This document shows, piece after piece, positions 1 through 11,500 of a DNA stretch of 64,000 nt. A program made the position numbers and the translations under genes. The stretch's first letter is position 1, and each line of letters begins with the position of its first letter. The stretch is from assembly GCF_002252585.1 (NCBI RefSeq), contig NZ_NQLD01000004.1. One strand, given 5' to 3'. Origin of the DNA: Methanocatella intestini. GTDB taxonomy: Archaea; Methanobacteriota; Methanobacteria; Methanobacteriales; Methanobacteriaceae. A model generated the notes under the pieces. That model did not search any database. It was not told the DNA's origin and saw only the letters and a program-made list of their open reading frames with translations.

Positions 1-1101
1 CCCATCCAGTTCAATTAAAACCTCATCTTGTAATTTATTTAAAGGCCTGCTTAAAGCACCAGAAGTTATATTTAAACTATTAGCTATTTCTACCCTTTTT
101 AATGGAGCATCAATTAATGTAGTTAATATTTTTTGCTCTTGAAAAGTTAATTTTGCCCAAGTATTAATAAAATGTGCAGATAATATCGGCAAAGCTTTTT
201 CAAATTCATTAATCACCATTTCTTCATCCAAAGTTATATTTTCAGAGATGATTCTAGCAAATGTATTTATATAAAAAGGAATGCCTTTTGTACATTTATA
301 AAATCTTTCAAAACCTTCTTCAGTGAAATTAAGAGAAGGTGCTTTTTCATTTAAATAATTTTTTACTACATCAAAAGAAAAAGGATTAATTTCAACTGTA
401 AGCATTCTCCCACCAAATGCTCCGTTTTTCCCAGCAATATCGCCAATTAAACTATCTTTAACACCCATACTTCCAGAAAATACATAAGTGACATTTTTTT
501 GAGATTGAACATAACTTCTGATATACCATAAGAAACTATTTAAATTTTCTCCCAAATCTTTTACTGCCGGAAATTCATCAATAAAAATAAAAATTCCTTT
601 AATTTTATCACTAAATTCCTCGTAAATTCTTTGAGGTAATTCCATTACAAAATTAGCTAAATTTTTATAATTATTTTCGAACTCAGGAATAGGTACTGGA
701 ATTCCATTATAATTAACAAAATCTTTAATAGAAAGATTATGTATTTTAAAAAACTTTTCAATTTTTTTACCAAAAACCTTTAGATTAGCATCCCCACATG
801 TTTCCATCAGTTTATCATAAAATAACTCCATAAATGCTTCACAAGTTAATTTTCCATCCTGATAAGCATTAGAAGAAGATAAATCCATATACATAACTAA
901 ATAATCATTTTGAAAGTTATTTTTTAGTTTTTTTAATAATGCTGTTTTTCCAACACCTCTCAAACCAGTAAGTAGTATTGTGGGTGTTGAACCATATTGA
1001 CTACTGTCCAATAAATTTGATAAAAACTCCACATCATCTATTCTATCATAAAACTGTGAATCGTTAAGATTAGAATCAGTTCCCCAAGCTATTTCCATCA
1101 T
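1..1101 (-). CDS. Archaeal AAA-type ATPase (ATPase_2/DUF234-like), C-terminus cut by window edge
   Basis: The gene starts at an ATG at 1101 (MMEIAWGTDS...) and stays open to base 1, so at least 367 residues are visible and the C-terminus is missing. Walker A is GLRGVGKT at about residues 46-53. Walker B is FIFIDEFP near residues 172-180, followed by a FLWYIRS stretch and a sensor-like YVFSGSMGVK segment. The last visible part (about residue 340 on, TSGALSRPLNKLQDE) resembles the winged-helix region of the archaeal ATPase_2 family. These P-loop proteins are common, often multicopy, in archaea and their roles are mostly unknown; it is not Orc1/Cdc6 by motif layout. The region upstream carries an unusual iterated repeat, listed separately. 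Confidence 0.85.
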   Translation of the reverse strand, partial: MMEIAWGTDSNLNDSQFYDRIDDVEFLSNLLDSSQYGSTPTILLTGLRGVGKTALLKKLKNNFQNDYLVMYMDLSSSNAYQDGKLTCEAFMELFYDKLMETCGDANLKVFGKKIEKFFKIHNLSIKDFVNYNGIPVPIPEFENNYKNLANFVMELPQRIYEEFSDKIKGIFIFIDEFPAVKDLGENLNSFLWYIRSYVQSQKNVTYVFSGSMGVKDSLIGDIAGKNGAFGGRMLTVEINPFSFDVVKNYLNEKAPSLNFTEEGFERFYKCTKGIPFYINTFARIISENITLDEEMVINEFEKALPILSAHFINTWAKLTFQEQKILTTLIDAPLKRVEIANSLNITSGALSRPLNKLQDEVLIELDG

Positions 1102-1141
1102 AGTACCAACTCATTAAATAAAATACAATACAATCAAATAT

Positions 1142-1232
1142 ATAAATATATTGTAAAATACAATACATAATGCAAAATACAATATCCAACAATATGTAAT
1201 GCAAACTACAATACATAATGCAAAATACAATA
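1142..1232. repeat. 19-bp iterated repeats with TACAAT half-sites upstream of the ATPase gene
   Basis: A 19-bp unit CAATACATAATGCAAAATA lies at 1161-1179 and again at 1209-1227. A near copy (CAATATGTAATGCAAACTA) lies at 1190-1208. A 26-bp stretch is identical at 1159-1184 and 1207-1232, 48 bp apart. TACAAT recurs at 1124, 1159, 1178, 1207 and 1226, and 1150-1164 is a perfect palindrome (ATTGTA-AAA-TACAAT). The array lies just upstream of the minus-strand TATA-like stretch at 1139-1148 that precedes the ATPase start. It looks like a multi-site operator; binding by any protein is inference. Confidence 0.75.
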
Positions 1233-1256
1233 GCTATAAAAAAAAGTAAAAAAAGC

Positions 1257-1276
1257 AGAGATTAATTAAAATCTCT
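1257..1276 (-). terminator. Hairpin terminator after fbp
   Basis: Inverted repeat AGAGATT (1257-1263) and AATCTCT (1270-1276), followed in the minus direction by two runs of T. It sits 6 bp past the fbp stop. Confidence 0.7.
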
Positions 1277-1281
1277 TAAAT

Positions 1282-2376
1282 TTATTCCATATCTTCGAAT
1301 CTGTCTTCGAGTTTTGCCATTACACCAGGTAATGAAGTATATTCCATTTCTTCAGCAGGTAATCTGTGAGGTTCAAATGGACCGTGTCTTCTGATGTAGG
1401 TAGCAATTCTTGCAGATTCTTCCCTAGTAGGATCAAATGCAGGATCATCAAATAAGTCAACAGGACCGATTAATTTAGCATCTGATACTTGGAAACCTAA
1501 ACCAATTACTCTAGGTGGTCCGTCGAATCTAATTGGGTTTGCATCTTGTTCAGATACAGGCATCATAGGACCGTTGTGGGAACCTCTCATCCATCCACTT
1601 ACCATATGAGGGAATGCAAATGGTTCTACACATTCACCATTAGCTGGGAAACCAGATTGTGCTCTAACAATAGCTGCAGGGTCATCTTTACCAACATATT
1701 CACCAGCCATTAAGTTTAATCTTTCAGTACTGATAGCTGCTGCGATTTCTCCATTTTTCTTCCATACTCTTTTAATTACGTATCTTCCAGTGGAACCAAT
1801 TAATGCAAGTAAATCGTACATTTCTTCAGGACAGTTTAAGATAACTTTTCTGTGTTCAATTACATCAAATACTTCAAATTTGAATCCGTCGTGTAAACTT
1901 GGGTCAATAACAAGACCTGCAGTATTAAATGGATCTGCAAACATTTTAAAAATAGGTAAGTTAAATGCACCAGGTTCGGTTTTGTCACAGCAGTATACTA
2001 AAACAGGATCACTTGGCCTTTCTTTAAATTCCATTTCAGCAACACCAGGACCCATACCTTTAATATTTCCAGAAAAGGTATCAGACAATAAATCCTGACC
2101 TGCACCATATAATTTTAATTCACGTGCTCTTTCAGTAGCTTTCATAAAAGCATTGTAAGCAGTTTTGTGAACTTCTTCGTTTTCTTCCCCATTTCTATGA
2201 GTCATAATTAAGTCAATGTCGTCTCCACAACGGGAGATATAATAATCAGTTAAAATACCTGTATCCAAAGCTTCTGCTAAAACTTCATCACAAATATCCA
2301 TTAAATCTGGGTGTGCAACACAATGTCCAGACACACTTCCAATATCAGCTTTAATTACACTAACAGTTGTTTTCAT
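1282..2376 (-). CDS. fbp: Fructose-1,6-bisphosphate aldolase/phosphatase (archaeal FBPA, class V)
   Basis: This bifunctional gluconeogenic enzyme condenses triose phosphates to fructose-1,6-bisphosphate and dephosphorylates it to fructose-6-phosphate. The 364-residue length is typical for the family. The N-terminus has the metal-binding pattern KADIGSVSGHCVAHPD (residues 9-24) and GDDIDLIMTH (51-60). The EYVGKDDP segment at 226-233 carries the Tyr and Schiff-base Lys region known from crystal structures of the family. The C-terminal RGSHNGPMMPV and LGFQVSDAKLIGP segments also fit. The start follows a GAGGTG Shine-Dalgarno. It appears monocistronic, with a terminator at 1257-1276. Confidence 0.96.
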   Translation of the reverse strand: MKTTVSVIKADIGSVSGHCVAHPDLMDICDEVLAEALDTGILTDYYISRCGDDIDLIMTHRNGEENEEVHKTAYNAFMKATERARELKLYGAGQDLLSDTFSGNIKGMGPGVAEMEFKERPSDPVLVYCCDKTEPGAFNLPIFKMFADPFNTAGLVIDPSLHDGFKFEVFDVIEHRKVILNCPEEMYDLLALIGSTGRYVIKRVWKKNGEIAAAISTERLNLMAGEYVGKDDPAAIVRAQSGFPANGECVEPFAFPHMVSGWMRGSHNGPMMPVSEQDANPIRFDGPPRVIGLGFQVSDAKLIGPVDLFDDPAFDPTREESARIATYIRRHGPFEPHRLPAEEMEYTSLPGVMAKLEDRFEDME

Positions 2377-2527
2377 TTAAACACCTCAAAATTGTATATT
2401 CTAAAGTTTAGTAGAAAATAAAAAGTTAAGCAACTAGCTTAAAAAATTATTTAATATACATTCATATTTTTAGATTGTATACTATTTAATAATTATGTTT
2501 CAAAACGAGTTAAAAAAAGAAAAAAAG

Positions 2528-2554
2528 TTAAGAAGTTAGATTTTAACTTCTTAA
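2528..2554 (-). terminator. Strong hairpin terminator after the giant adhesin gene
   Basis: Perfect 11-bp arms TTAAGAAGTTA (2528-2538) and TAACTTCTTAA (2544-2554) with a 5-nt loop, followed on the minus strand by long T runs (2512-2527). The stem includes the adhesin stop codon at 2551-2553. Confidence 0.85.
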
Positions 2555-5500
2555 GCTGAAATTGTTATTTTATTTGATGCCCAGCAGTTATCATACATTG
2601 ATGTTATGATATATTCGCCAGCCATTAATCTGATGTTTAAGCTAGCTACACCATTAGCATTGGTTGTTTTATGATAGAAAACACCGTTTACATTAAAGGT
2701 TATGTTTGCACCAGCTAAAGCTTTACCTTGACCATCAACAAGAGTAGCATTAAATGTGCTGCCGTCAAGATACTTCATGGAGAGATCTTGTGCAGTTAAT
2801 CTTGGTAAAACAGTTATGTTGTTAGCTCTTTCTTCACCGGTTGCCGGGTTGTAAGCTGTTATAACATATGATTTTGGATCTAATCTGATGCCTAAACCAG
2901 CTGTACCGTTTTCATCAGTTACGCGAGTGTAGAACACACCGTTAATGTTGAATTTAACAGTTGTATTTGCTAATGCTTTTCCGTTGCTGTCTAAGAATTT
3001 AGCTACATATTTTGTTCCGTTACAGAAGTATAATGTAGTATCATTTCCAAAGACAGTGTTTTTAACTGTTACTGTTGCATTAGCTGTTGCTTTATCATAA
3101 TCTTTGGTTCCGTTAAATACAGCATTTACTTTGTATTCGTTAGGAACTAATCCAATACCCATGGAAGCTGTACCGTTTTTATCAGTTGTTTTAGCATAAA
3201 CTTTGCCGTTTACTGTGAAGTAAACAGTTGCATTAGCTATTGGGTTTTCAAATGCGTCAACAAGTTTAGCTGTGAGATTTTGAGCACCTTTGAAGTATTT
3301 TACAACATCGTCCATTGTTAAGGTGGTTTTAGTGTTTTTATTAACTGTTATTGTTCCGTTAACTATCATGGAGTCGTATTTAGCATCTCCTGTGTAGAAG
3401 GTTACTACTTTGTAGGTTCCTTCATCTAAACCAGGAATAATAACTTTAGCAGTACCATTAGTGACTGATCCTTTGTAATCTGTACCGTTTATTGTTACAA
3501 CTACACTACCGGTTCCGTCTTTAGGAACAGTAACAGTAATTGTAGCATTTTCACCTTTAATAATATCTGCAATATCAACAGTCATATTATAATCAGACAC
3601 TTTAGAAACAGTAAATTTAGTAGAATTCTCCATAGGCATATATGTATCATCACCATTGTAGAATACACTTACACTGTAAGTTCCATTAGCTAAATTAGAG
3701 ATAGTTACACTAGCTACACCATATTTAACTATAGCAGTGTAATTTTTACCATTAATGTTTACAATTACATTTCCAGTAGCATCTTCAGGCAATGCAACAC
3801 TAATTACAGCATCATCACCTACTTTAATGTTTTTAACAGTAATATCCATATTGGAAATAACTAATTTGGAAACAGCAAATGTTGCATTAGCTTGGCTAGC
3901 TAAGTATTTATCATTGCCATTAAATTTAGCAACAACATCATAAGAACCAGCAGCTAAATTATAAACAGTTAAAGTACCTTTACCGTCAACAATAGCAACA
4001 TTATAAATTGCATTACCGACAGTAACAGTAGCTACACCAGAAGTTATTTCAGGAACAGCAATACCAATAACCGCATCATCACCAACTTTAATGTCATCCA
4101 CACTAACAGCAGTAGTAGAAGCTAATTTAGATACACTAAATGTAGCATTAGCCATACTAGCTAAATACATATCAGTTTCAGCAAACTTAGCAACAACATC
4201 ATAAGAACCACTAGCTAAACCAGAAACAGTTAAAGATCCTTTACCATCAACAACAGCAACAGTGTAANATTTACCACCAACAGTAACAGTAACTACTCCT
4301 AAATCAACATTAGGAACAGCAATACCAATAACCGCATCATCACCCACTTTAATGTCTTTAACATCAACATCCATAGATGAAATAATTAATTTGGAAACAG
4401 CAAATGTTGCATTAGCTTGGCTAGCTAAGTATTTATCATTGCCATTAAATTTAGCAACAACATCATAAGAACCAGCAGCTAAATTANAAACAGTTAAAGN
4501 NCCTTTACCNTCAACAANAGCAACAGTGTAAGATTTACCACCAACAGTAACAGTAACTACTCCTAAATCAACATTAGGAACAGCAATACCAATAACCGCA
4601 TTTTCACCAACTTTAATGTCATCCACACTAACAGCAGTAGTGGAAGCTAATTTAGATACACTAAATGTAGCATTAGCCATACTAGCTAAATACATATCAG
4701 TTTCAGCAAACTTAGCAACAACATCATAAGAACCACTAGCTAAACCAGAAACAGTTAAAGATCCTTTACCATCAACAACAGCAACACTATAAATTGCATC
4801 GCCAACAGTAACACTAACTACACCAGAAGCAATACCAGGAACAGCTATGTTAATAACTGCATCTTGTGTTGCATTAATATCACTAACACTTACAGTTGTA
4901 GTTGAAGCAATTTTAGACACACTAAATGTTGTATTAGCTTCACTTGCTGCATACATATCATTACCTTCAAATTTAGCAATCACTGTGTATGTTCCGTTTG
5001 CTAAATTAGATACTGTTAATGTACCTTTAGTATTGACTATGTTTACATTGTATGTTTTTCCATTAACAATTACACTTACAACTCCAGAATTAACATTTGG
5101 AAGAGTTAATCTGATAGTTGCATCTTGACCTACTTTAATATTATTTACATTAATTGCTACTTTTGAAGACAATTTAGCTACATTAAATACTGTAGAATTA
5201 CTTGATATAGTATATTGTTTATCACCATTGTATTGGGCAAATACAGAGTAATCACCCGGTGTTAAATCACTAACTTTTAAAGTAGCTGTACCGTTTTCAA
5301 TAAATACAAGGTAAGAGTTACCATTTACAAAGAATGTTACAGTTCCGGTTGCACCATCCGTAATATTTGCAGTGATAATTGCATCCTGACCTACTTTAAT
5401 ATCACTTACATTAAGAACAATTGAAGATTCAATTAAACCTAAGTTAAAGAAAGTACTGTTAGAACTTTCAGTAATAAAAGTATTTCCACCATATGCAGTT

Positions 5501-8500
5501 TCAATGAAATAAGTTCCATTATCTAAATTATCCAAAGTCAAACTAGCAGAACCATCCACAATAGTTACAGTGTATTCTTCACCATTTACTTTAATAGTCA
5601 TATTTCCAGTAGCTTTTTTATCAATAGTTACATTGATTAAAATTTTTCCAGGTTCTTCAGAAGTAATGTTGAATATTAAATCAGAACTTCTAGGATAGTT
5701 GTTTTCAACTACATTATTTTTACCTGCTTTAATTTCAACAGCTGCATCTCCTGCTAAATCACGAGTGATTAAAAAGTTATCAGTTACATTACAATTATTT
5801 GCATTTAAGAATGACACTGCATAATGACCATCAACATATACTGTGTTGTTACGTACATCAAATGAACGGTCACCGTACATGTATTGAGCATAACTGATAC
5901 CATACATATAATTTCCAGGATTGTAAGCTCCTACATTATAAGTGTAAATTGTGTTGTTGTATATTTTTGCATTACCGTTTTGTACTTCAATACCAGATAC
6001 TAAAGCCCAGCTACCACTAGCAGAAGCTAAACCAGTAACATTAATTAAGTTATTGGCAATGTAAAGTTCAGATGTTCCACCAGTCATACTTGCAAAATAA
6101 ATACCTAAGTTTGGACCGTTACTTACACTTGTAATATTGTTTCCAATCATAGATACTTCACATTCTACACCTTGTATTGCATATGCAGTACCTGCAGCAT
6201 CTTTACCTCCAGCAGTAGACATTTTAAAGTCATTATTGGAAATCATTAAGTTTTTATTGTATCCAATGTTAATTCCATAGAGGTAATTGCTTGTACCTGC
6301 AGGAATAACTGTATCAATCATTGAGAAATTATTACCATCAATTACACAGTCTTTAGATCCAACAATAAACATACATTGTAAAGTAGGGAAGCTAGCACTT
6401 CCATCATTTGCAGTAGTGTTTACATTGTTTTTGGAAAATGTCACATTAGTACATTCCCTCATTCTAATTGGATTTACAGTATTTACACCCATCATAAAGT
6501 ATGTATAATCATAATTAGATGCAAATAAATAAGGTAAGACTGCAGTAATATTATTTCCATCAATAAATGAATTGGAAACACCTTCCATATTAATAGCACA
6601 TGCAGTTAATGTATCATCTTTAGGACATGCTTCAAAGAAAATATTGCTGTTAACAACATTTAAGTTTGAAACACCATTTGCATTAATTGCAACAGCATCG
6701 ACACTTTCTTTAATAATATAGCTAATGTTCATATCAGTAATATTCACATTATTTCCAGCTACCAATATGAGAGTTCCACCGTTATCAGCACATGAAACAT
6801 TAGAGATTAAAGTTAATCCGTTTAATACTACATTATCTGAAAGCACAGCAAATGCTATGTTTCTTAATACTGCATTATCACTGGTTATTTTAAGAGGTTT
6901 TTCAATTGAAATAAGATTTACAAGATTTGAGAATTCACCTTTAAATACTAATTCATCGAAAGGAACTTCTTCTCTTAATAATCCGTCTTCATCAAAGTAG
7001 ACAAAGAATGTTTCATTAGTTACAACATTTCCATAAACATTAACACTGGAAGTAGCATTATTTAAAGCGTATGATGAATTACTATAAGTTACAGTTATAT
7101 CATATTTACCTGCAGTTAAATTGGAAATAACTACACTAGCTTTTGAATCTGAGAAAACAAGATCATATTCATTATTATTGATTTTAAGGGTGAATTTTTC
7201 AGTTAAATCAGAAACAGTTCTGACAACTACATCAATTATTACATCACTGCCTTCAAATACATCTTTTGCAGTAATTGTAACATTGATAAGTCCGTTTGGA
7301 AGATTGTCTTTTATAATGTTTGTATCGACAGTAGAATTAACTGCATTATCACCTATTTTATCTCCAGCAACTAAATAATTATCAGTAATTACATTATTTC
7401 CGCCAGTTACAAGAATAGTTGCATTACCAGTAGCAAGTACAATGTTATTGTATTTTATTGTGTTATCATTACTTTGAACAGTAAGCATACCTCCAAATGT
7501 GGAGTTAATTAATGTAGTGTTAGTTGCACTGGATTTAATAGTTCCAACACCGCTAATGGACACATTTTCAATAACTGCATTTTTACCGTTTACAGATAAA
7601 GAAGCAGCAGTTACATTAGCTACTTTAGCTCCTGCCTGAACTGTTAAAGCTGCAGTTGCACTGCTGTTAGATACAACAGAATTAGAACTGACAGATATAG
7701 CTTTTGCAGTGTTGTTGTAAGCAACTGAACCTGAACCGATAGTTAAAGTACCTGAAACAGTGTTGTTGTAAGCAATAGAACTAGCTGCAACACTCATACT
7801 AGCTCCTCCAATTAAAACATTGTCACAGTAAGTGTTGTTGTTAGGAGTAGCACCCCACGCAGGAACAATACCGTTACCAGCATAATTAATTACATTTCCG
7901 ACAATTAAATTATTATTACCGTTAATTCCAATACCGTAACAAATTCCCGCAGCAGGACTTGGACCGGTTATTTTATTATTGATGATTTTATTGTAATCAT
8001 TACTTAAATCACAGTCTGCATCATTAAAGGTATTCAAGTAAAGTAAATTACCGACATTACCTTCACCGACAATAGTGTTATTTTCAACAGTACAATTTTG
8101 AACGTGAGTTAAAACAATACTGCTTGACCCACCATTATTGCTGGTGTAAATGTAGCTGTTCTTAATAGTTACATTAGTAGATCCGTGACGTATAGCAGTA
8201 GTTCCAACACCAGAACCAACTCTTTTATTTTCAACAATTACACTAATATTATTTAAAACTACATTATGAGCATCATAAATCCAAACTTGAGTGTTATGGA
8301 ATATAATACCAGACACATTGGATCCTGAACCTCCATTATTGATAGTGAAACAAGAACCAGGATTTTCACCAAGTAAACTGCCTGCAGTAGTGTTTAAATC
8401 AATGAATGCATCTTTAGTAGATGAAATCATATTAATTGGTTTATTAATAGCCAAATCAAATTTGACATCATCATGACTATAGAATTTACCTCTGAAGTCT

Positions 8501-11500
8501 AAAGTTGCACCTTCAGGAACATAATCTGCTAAAGTACCGTTAATAAAGTAGTCAAAGAAAGTTTCATTAGTTACAACACCATCTAATACTTTAAATGTTG
8601 TAGAGTTAGTTGAATATTTGAAGTTATCATCACCATAATAATTTACAACAACGGTATTAACTCCTGCAACTAAATCAGATACTTTTAAAGTAGCTTTACC
8701 ATCAGTTAAGCTAACAGTGTAAGTTTTACCACCTACAGTGATATTTACACTACCAGTAGCAGTAGAGTTAAGAGTTACACCTATAACTGCTTCCTTACCT
8801 ATCCATACATTATTTACATCAATTATAATATCAGAAACAAAAGTCATTGGTTTATTATCTTTAATAATATTATTAGTTCCAGATTTGAATATTGCTGCAT
8901 CATCACCTTTTAATTCATGTGCATATAATGTATTGCCAATTATTTGAGAGTTTTCAGCAGATTTAATTAATACTGCATATTTTCCTTCAGAATAAATGGT
9001 ATTATTCTGAATATCAAATTTGTGGCTTCCGCTGGTTGATTGTACATAAGTAATTCCTGCAATATTATTATTATCATTATATTCGTTTACATTTTGAACA
9101 TAGATAGTGTTATTATATGCTTTAGCTACAGTATCCTGGAATTCCATACCTGAAACTAATGCAAAGTCAGCAGGTCCAGCAAAACCAGTTACATTAATCC
9201 AATTGTTCTCAACAGTAATCTCAGTAGTACCATAATAATTTTGTGAGTACACAGCTAAATTAGGACCGTTAGATACAGTGGTTAAATTATTTCCTCTGAC
9301 TACAAAATTATTATAAGGACCGGTAACCTGTACAGCATAAGCAGCACCTGCACCTTCTTTACCACCAGTAGTATTAAGCAATACACGATTATCTTCTACA
9401 GTTACATTATTGGATTCATAAAAATCAAGTGCATAAATATAACTTGAAGTTCCTTTTGGAGTTATTAAATCAGTATGGGAAATAGTATTGTTTTTAATCA
9501 ACAAATTATTAGCAGTATGAGCAATAAATGCATCGAAAGTAGGGAAATTAGCACCATTTCCTTTAGTCCAAGCAGAATTATCCACTACATTATTAATAAT
9601 TTTAACATTTTCTGATTTTTCCACACCAATTGCAAATACCAAATCAGTGTCGATACTTCCCCAATGGCTGTAATCAACATCCACTAACGGACATGAAGTA
9701 GTAATTATGTTTGAATCAACAACAGCATTATTACTTTTTGCTATTTTTATACCTTGAGCAAATACTTTACCGTTAACATTGTTTCCAGTGAAAATAATTG
9801 TACTGTTTACTAATTTAAAGTTATCTGCACCACTAGCATAAACTGCAATTGCATTCTTAGATCCGTCAGTAGCATTATAATCAATAGTAATATTATTTAC
9901 TGTGACATCACTACCGATAGCATATATAAGAGCACCATCAGTATCAGCAACATAATTGGTAGCATTTAAAGTTAAGTTATTTAAAACAGTTCCTTGTTCA
10001 CACATTATTGCAATATTTCTTAATACTGCATTATCACCATTAATAGTAATAGCTCTTGGAACGTAAACAACATTTACACCAAGATCTAAGAATTCGCCTT
10101 TGAAGATTAAAGTATCAAAAGTAATACTCTCCAATAAGGTACCAGCATTATCAAAGAAGTTAAAGAATGTGTCATTAGTTACTATATTGGTAGTTGAAGA
10201 TCCGACATTATAAGTTAAAGTAAGAGTTTCACTATCTGCTTTAACCGGAATAACATTTTCTCCAGAAGTTAAAGTATATAACACAGTTGCTTTTCCATCT
10301 TTAACAGTAGCTTTTTCACCATTAATTTCAACATTCCATCCATCAAAGATGTCAGTATCGCCAAGAGTATAATTATTGCCTGCAGCATCACGAAGAGTGT
10401 TTAATCCAGCAGTTATACCAATGACTTCACCTGCTTTAAGGCTTTCAGTGAAATTAGAAGTAGCAGTTAAAACAACCCATTTGGATGGAGTTAATTTACC
10501 GGTTTTCGGAGAGTTAGTTCCCCACCAGTTGTTATCAATAGTACCTGAAATAGTTCCTATCAATGCATCAAATGTTGTGCCTTCATTACTAATTATAATA
10601 GAATCAGAAATATCTGCTTTAAATGTACCCAATAAGCAATAAGCAAATCCTTTATTGACAGTATTATCACCAAATATAGAATAACGTATATTAATGACAT
10701 TATCAGAAGATGCACCATAGAATATTGCACCAGAACTTAAAGTATTATTATGAACATAAGAGTCACTTATAGTTAATTCAGTACCTGCAAGACCAATTAA
10801 AGCATTACCAGTCATTTTATTATTGGAAATATCTACATTAGATAAATCGATTACAGAACTGCCTGAACCATAAATAACACCATTACCGCTGAAAGTAGAA
10901 TCATAAATTTTAGAATTATTCATGACTACATTAGCAGCATTAGCATAGATAACACCTACAGTACCACTATTTGCTCTAAATTCAGAATCAACAATATTTA
11001 CTGAACCTTTATCAGAATAAACAACAGCACCTTGATTTGCAGTATTTGAATAAGCATTGATTTTATTTAAGTAAACAGAACCGCCTTTGTTATAGATTAC
11101 ACCATAATTGCTGGTTCCACGATTAATTCCAGTAATATTTAAATTAGTTAAATTAAAAGCAATTCCATTAGCTACAGTGAACATAGTTTTAGTGTCCCCT
11201 GTAAAGGTAACTTCATTTTCACCAATAATAGCTACATTGAAATTAATGGCTAAATCAGAAACAGTGTAAGTACCATCCATCACATGAATAGTATAACCCG
11301 GTTTAACAAGTTCAACAGCTTTTGCAATAGTAGCTACAGGATTAGCCTGACTACCGTCATTTGCATTACTACCACTAGCTGATACCCAAACATCAGTTAC
11401 AATCTGTTTTACAGTAACATCAATATTAACACTTTGACTACCTGAGGTAACAGTAATCTGATCATTGCCGTTTACAGTGTAAGTAACACTAGCTACACCA

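Noticed and set aside
1..1101. Orc1/Cdc6 replication initiator beside an origin
   Set aside because: The motifs fit the ATPase_2 family better than Orc1/Cdc6, and the 19-bp repeats do not look like known archaeal origin boxes.
1282..2376. Plus-strand frame at 1790-2098 inside fbp
   Set aside because: Shadow of a well-conserved enzyme, with no ribosome site.
3835..4884. Tandem repeats that might be taken for a CRISPR array
   Set aside because: The repeats are 525 bp long, protein-coding in frame, and not separated by unique spacers.
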